Below are positions 60,780 to 64,000 of a DNA stretch of 64,000 bases, in pieces. The translations under genes and the position numbers were made by a program. The DNA comes from Oscillospiraceae bacterium (GTDB taxonomy: Bacteria; Bacillota; Clostridia; Oscillospirales; Acutalibacteraceae): NCBI GenBank assembly GCA_910574995.1, contig CAJTCS010000001.1:310001-374000 (forward strand). Reading direction: 5' to 3'. The notes under the pieces were generated by a model that searched no databases, was not told the DNA's origin, and worked only from the letters and a program-made list of their open reading frames with translations. Position 1 is the stretch's first letter, and each line of letters starts with the position of its first letter.

Positions 60780-61163
60780 ATGGAACACAATGCTTTCCAA
60801 CAGTATAAAGAACAGTCCATCAACACCATGACGCCAAACGAGCTGCTTCTCCTCCTGTATGACGAGCTGGTAAAGCACCTGCTGCGGTGCGAGTTGGCGC
60901 TGGACAAGGAAGAATATGACCAGCTGGAGGCTTCGGCAGATCGCAGCATGGATATTATCCAGTATTTGGATGATACGTTAGACCGTCAGTATGCCATCAG
61001 CCACGACCTCCACCGCCTGTACGATTATTTCAGCTATCAGCTTGGCCGGGTAAAGATTGGGCGGAATCGAGAGGTTTTGCACGAAATCAAACCAATGATC
61101 ATGGACCTGCGGGAAAGCTTCCGCGCGGCGGAAAAGAACTGCGCGGAGGCGGCCCCGGAGTAG
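60780..61163 (+). CDS. fliS: Flagellin export chaperone FliS
   Basis: This 127-aa helical protein starts NAFQQYKEQSINTMTPNELL, followed by LLYDELVKHLLRCELAL and the helix ending with YDYFSYQLGRVKIGRNREVL. FliS binds the flagellin C-terminus before export and also FliW in some bacteria. Several starts are possible (TTG 60759, ATG 60768, ATG 60780); I took 60780 because it gives the usual FliS N-terminus and AAAGG lies 13 bp upstream. Confidence 0.94.
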   Translation: MEHNAFQQYKEQSINTMTPNELLLLLYDELVKHLLRCELALDKEEYDQLEASADRSMDIIQYLDDTLDRQYAISHDLHRLYDYFSYQLGRVKIGRNREVLHEIKPMIMDLRESFRAAEKNCAEAAPE

Positions 61164-61185
61164 GGAAAGGGGCGTATGCCTTATC

Positions 61186-61584
61186 ATGGATACGCATATC
61201 CTGTCAGACCTATTTATAAAGGCCCGGAAGCAGTACATCAAGCTGCTGGAGTTTTTTGACCTTACCCAACAGCTGGGCCAGGCTGTAGACCGCAAGGACG
61301 AGGTTTCGGTCCAGATGCTGCTGCATATGCGGGAAGACCCGGTAAATGCCCTGAAACAGCTGGAGGCCCAGATCCACGAGGGGGTGCTGAAGCTTCCGGA
61401 GGAGGACGCTATCCGCGCCCACCAGCTGCTGACGGGCAGCGGGCCCAAAAAAGAAGAGGAAGAGGCGCTTTGTGGCCAGATTGCCCAGAATAGGCGTTTG
61501 CTGGACAAAGCCCAAGAGCTGGACAAAAGGGTCAGCATGCGTATGGACGGCCGGCACTCCTTCTATTCAAAATTCAGAACATAA
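61186..61584 (+). CDS. Small helical protein in FliT position
   Basis: This 132-aa protein is charged, all-helical by eye, and follows fliS by 22 bp. That is the place of fliT, the FliD chaperone, in many flagellar operons. Text such as ARKQYIKLLEFFDLTQQLGQ and LDKAQELDKRVSMRMDGRHS is FliT/FlgN-like but too weak to be sure. A modest hairpin (about 61599-61621) follows and may end the operon. Confidence 0.6.
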   Translation: MDTHILSDLFIKARKQYIKLLEFFDLTQQLGQAVDRKDEVSVQMLLHMREDPVNALKQLEAQIHEGVLKLPEEDAIRAHQLLTGSGPKKEEEEALCGQIAQNRRLLDKAQELDKRVSMRMDGRHSFYSKFRT

Positions 61585-61646
61585 GCAGGCAAAAAATGCC
61601 GGCCGGGGTTTTCCGGGCGGCATACTTTGCTGAAAACCGATAGGGC

Positions 61647-62567
61647 TTATAAGCTGGGGGGCGGGGTGGAGATCAGCCACAGCCACAGGCCTTTCCCATC
61701 GCTGGAGGACGTCTCTTCCAGCAACACCTGGGGGTCCCAGGCAACCAGGCTGTTCTGCCGGCTGTTGGGGTCCGCCACCAGCACCTGGCCGGTCAGCGTA
61801 GCCCCCCGCAGGACGATGAAATGCCCGCTGTTGGTAAAGTGGCCCGGCCCCACCAGGCCCACCATCAGTTTATCAGACAGTAGGCATTGGAGCAGTTGGT
61901 CCGGGGTGCATGCGGTCAGGCGGTCGCATTGCAGGCCAAAAGCCTGGGCGGTATCTTGGATGATGGACTGGTAAGAGCCGCTTTGGGGGGCCCAATACCC
62001 GTTGGCAGCAGCCCAGGCAGCCATTTTGCCGGGGTCTGTGTCCGCCCCTGTCATGGAGGCCACTACCATAGCCATGGCTGTGGGGCCGCAGCCGTAGGGC
62101 CCGATAGGGTCGTCGCCGTAAGGCATGTTCGCCCAGGCCGGGTCCCGTTGGTTGAAGTATACGCAGGGCATAGCGCCGCCGGTAAGAACCTCCTGCCCAT
62201 CCTTGATGATCAGTTGGGTGACCACCGGGTCAGCGGGGGGGGCGTCCGGCGTAGGGGCCGGCTCGATAGCCACCTGGGGCGGTGAAAATTCCAAAGGGAA
62301 AGGGGAGATGGCAGCCTTTGCTGAGGCCGCGCACCGTGATCTTACAAAGTGCCCGGTCTGCCAGGCTTGTATTTGGGCCTGGGCCGCCTGTACGGCCTCC
62401 ATGACGGTGTCTCCTATTGCCTGGGCGGCGTTTGCCACAGGCGCGGTGATGCGGGCGAACAGCGCCGGGGAAAACCAGCTGCAGAACAGCAGTTCCATAA
62501 TACCCACACATAGCGCCGCCAACAGGAAGTACCCCCATATCCTCTTTTTCTTCTTCGTATGCTTCAC
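61647..62567 (-). CDS. Membrane-anchored C39-like cysteine peptidase
   Basis: This 306-aa protein has a Lys-rich N-terminus and one membrane anchor (GYFLLAALCVGIMELLFCSW, about residues 12-32). An Ala-rich helix and a Pro-rich linker follow, then a C39/papain-like peptidase domain. The catalytic cysteine is in YGCGPTAMAMVVASM, the histidine in NSGHFIVLRG and the aspartate in VLVADPNSR. It is likely outside the membrane and may act on cell-wall peptides or another extracellular target. I set the start at GTG 62567, preceded by GGAGG, instead of the upstream ATG. It diverges from the FtsE-like gene. Confidence 0.85.
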   Translation of the reverse strand: MKHTKKKKRIWGYFLLAALCVGIMELLFCSWFSPALFARITAPVANAAQAIGDTVMEAVQAAQAQIQAWQTGHFVRSRCAASAKAAISPFPLEFSPPQVAIEPAPTPDAPPADPVVTQLIIKDGQEVLTGGAMPCVYFNQRDPAWANMPYGDDPIGPYGCGPTAMAMVVASMTGADTDPGKMAAWAAANGYWAPQSGSYQSIIQDTAQAFGLQCDRLTACTPDQLLQCLLSDKLMVGLVGPGHFTNSGHFIVLRGATLTGQVLVADPNSRQNSLVAWDPQVLLEETSSSDGKGLWLWLISTPPPSL

Positions 62568-62631
62568 AGGGATACCTCCATGGACACACAAACCGCATTT
62601 GCTGGCTTTTGTACCAGCCTTTCTATAATAA

Positions 62632-62660
62632 AGTATAACAAATGCGAGTATTTTTGTAAA
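62632..62660 (-). promoter_or_regulatory. Promoter for the C39-like peptidase gene
   Basis: On the minus strand: TTTACA, 17 bp, TATACT. On the plus strand a TATAAT at 62624-62629 may serve the FtsE-like gene, but a -35 box is unclear. Confidence 0.6.
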
Positions 62661-62701
62661 GCGGCCACCCAGCAGGCAGGGCGCGAAGGAGCTAACAATT
62701 T

Positions 62702-63406
62702 ATGCCAACCATCCGTTTGGAACACGTTTCAAAAGTATTCAAAGGCCGCCGCCACAAGTTCGAAACCTTACGTGACGTAAACCTTACCATAGAACAAGGC
62801 GAGTTTGTTTTCCTCATTGGCAGCCGGGGCGCGGGCAGCACCACACTGCTGAATATGATTGCGGGCGACCTGCCACCAGACGACGGCAACGTGTATCTGG
62901 ATCGCTTTGACCTTGACAAGCTTAACCGCCGGCAGCAGAAAAAACTGCCCTACATTTTCGGGCGGGTTCCCCAGGAATCCCAGCTGGTGCGGGGGGCCAC
63001 GGTGTATGACAACATGTGCTCCATGAAGAAAATGGAACGGTTGCGCGCCAAGCTGACCGACGAGCCCCGGATGAAGAAAGCGCTAGCCTTGGTGGGCATG
63101 GCCGGCTGTGAATACCGTTACCCCCTGGAGATGTCTATTTCAGAGTGCAAAAGGGTCGAACTGGCAAAGGCGATCCTCAACAGCCCGCCTATCCTGCTGT
63201 TGGATAAAATTACCGACCGGATGGACGACGACAGCATCTGGGATATTTTCCACCTTTTGCATGAGATGAACAAGCTGGGGACCACGGTGGTTATGTCCAC
63301 ACACGCCAGGCAGTTCGTAAATATAATGCGCAGGCGTGTGGTTACGTTGGTAGATGGACGGGTGGTGGGGGATGTGGAAAAAGGGCGCTTTGGCGATATC
63401 GTGTAA
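62702..63406 (+). CDS. FtsE-like ABC protein with degenerate ATPase motifs (predicted pseudo-ATPase)
   Basis: This 234-aa protein follows the FtsE plan from end to end (IRLEHVSKVFKGRRHKFETL, VNLTIEQGEFVFLIG, LLNMIAGDLPPDDGNVYLD). Its catalytic motifs are altered: Walker A is GSRGAGSTT (40-48), with serine in place of the lysine at 46. The signature is MSISECKRV instead of LSGGEQQRV, and Walker B is ILLLDKI, with lysine 169 in place of the catalytic glutamate. The Q-loop glutamine (Q91) and H-loop histidine (H201 in STHARQF) remain. The frame is intact with an AAGGAG site. No ftsX follows. I infer a non-hydrolysing regulatory or structural protein. Confidence 0.85.
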   Translation: MPTIRLEHVSKVFKGRRHKFETLRDVNLTIEQGEFVFLIGSRGAGSTTLLNMIAGDLPPDDGNVYLDRFDLDKLNRRQQKKLPYIFGRVPQESQLVRGATVYDNMCSMKKMERLRAKLTDEPRMKKALALVGMAGCEYRYPLEMSISECKRVELAKAILNSPPILLLDKITDRMDDDSIWDIFHLLHEMNKLGTTVVMSTHARQFVNIMRRRVVTLVDGRVVGDVEKGRFGDIV

Positions 63407-63500
63407 ACGGGAAAATACGGGGACGCGGCCCAGGCCGGTTTGCAGCCCCGATTTTATATAAAGAACATTTCCAGAACTAAAAATCAAGGAGGGAACTATC

Positions 63501-64000
63501 ATGCTCAAGAACATGAAAGTCAAAGCGAGCCTGATAATGGGGTGGGCCGTCACACTGTTGGTTGCCGTGGCCATCATCGTGGCTACACTGGTTATCATGA
63601 ACCAGCAGACCGGAACGTATCAGGAGATCATTGACACGAACATACGGGCCAGCAGCCTGATTTACCAGGCCCGCATGAACACGAATATCGGGGCGCGCCA
63701 CCTGCGCGACATTGCCCTATCCCCCGATGGAAGCGACAGCGCATCCAAAGAGACGCGCATCAACGAAACCTTGGCGGCCCTTTCCGAACAGCTGAAAGAG
63801 CTTAAGGAGATATACCCCCTGGATGATACGACTAAATTGGACGAGTACTTAAACAGCGTTGGCAATTGGGGCACGTTGGTACCCAGCATCCTGGAGGCCC
63901 TGAAGACGGATAAGGATGAGGGCATCCGCATGATCTTGGAGGAGTGCTCCCCCTTGATCAACGCCACGGCAGATATCTCCCAGTCTGTAACTACAGCTTT
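63501..64000 (+). CDS. Methyl-accepting chemotaxis protein, N-terminal part (3' end outside window)
   Basis: A frame opens at ATG 63501 after AAGGAGGG and runs to the window edge (166 residues). It starts MLKNMKVKASLIMGWAVTLL, with a first membrane segment (VTLLVAVAIIVATLVIM). An all-helical ligand-binding region follows (YQEIIDTNIRASSLIYQARM, LAALSEQLKELKEIYPLDD) that looks like the four-helix-bundle 4HB_MCP sensor. HAMP and signalling domains should follow outside the window. It lies downstream of the FtsE-like gene on the same strand. Confidence 0.85.
   Translation, partial: MLKNMKVKASLIMGWAVTLLVAVAIIVATLVIMNQQTGTYQEIIDTNIRASSLIYQARMNTNIGARHLRDIALSPDGSDSASKETRINETLAALSEQLKELKEIYPLDDTTKLDEYLNSVGNWGTLVPSILEALKTDKDEGIRMILEECSPLINATADISQSVTTA

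Overview
The window looks like a chromosomal segment of a GC-rich, motile, Gram-positive anaerobe of the class Clostridia (Oscillospirales or Lachnospirales-like). The evidence is the AGGAGG-type ribosome binding sites, a plsC / ispH-rpsA fusion block, S-layer-homology (SLH) surface proteins, a fused secDF, a Bacillus-like flgM-flgN-flgK-flgL-DUF6470-fliW-csrA operon, and a ThiI without a rhodanese domain. I see no phage, plasmid, transposase or CRISPR genes. Species cannot be decided from the sequence.

Layout. 1-3.5 kb (minus): a DUF362 protein cut by the window edge, a class I/II aminotransferase, an Lrp/AsnC regulator and a PHP-type histidinol-phosphatase-like enzyme. 3.8-13.5 kb (plus): an Eis-like acetyltransferase, a fucose/arabinose-isomerase-family protein, an unrecognised 387-aa protein, a D-2-hydroxyacid dehydrogenase, a cysteine desulfurase / GNAT / ThiI group (sulfur relay for tRNA 4-thiouridine), and a zinc-ribbon/YARHG membrane protein. 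13.7-17.9 kb (minus): a TetM-like translation GTPase fused to a Rae1/YacP-like nuclease domain, and an NCS2 purine permease. 18.4-24.8 kb: an SLH/InlB-repeat/NPCBM surface protein, a chemoreceptor and a ribokinase-family kinase. 25-32.7 kb: tRNA-Ser(CGA), a lipoprotein solute-binding protein fused to a peptidoglycan-binding domain, plsC, an ispH-rpsA fusion with an internal start signal, and secDF. 32.9-38.3 kb: a DeoR regulator, an ECF sigma / anti-sigma pair, a diaminopentanoate-dehydrogenase-like enzyme and a lone EIIA-Glc.

38.4-64 kb is a motility island. A minus-strand operon (FliK-like, FlhB-C-like, PilZ, 1666-aa SLH protein) diverges from cheA-cheW-cheR-cheB. Next come flgM-flgN-flgK-flgL-DUF6470-fliW-csrA, a minus-strand ParA/ComFB-domain pair, fliD-fliS-fliT-like, a C39-like peptidase, a degenerate FtsE-like ABC protein and the start of a second chemoreceptor. 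Three transcription units here (cheA, flgM, fliD) share a sigma-D-like promoter pattern, CTTA(A/T)-N15-N(C/T)CGATA.

Most worth a second look: the GTPase-nuclease fusion; the ParA/ComFB pair inside the flagellar island; the FtsE-like protein that has lost its Walker A lysine and catalytic glutamate; the preserved internal Shine-Dalgarno and ATG inside ispH-rpsA; and a small dispersed inverted-repeat element (about 105 bp when complete).
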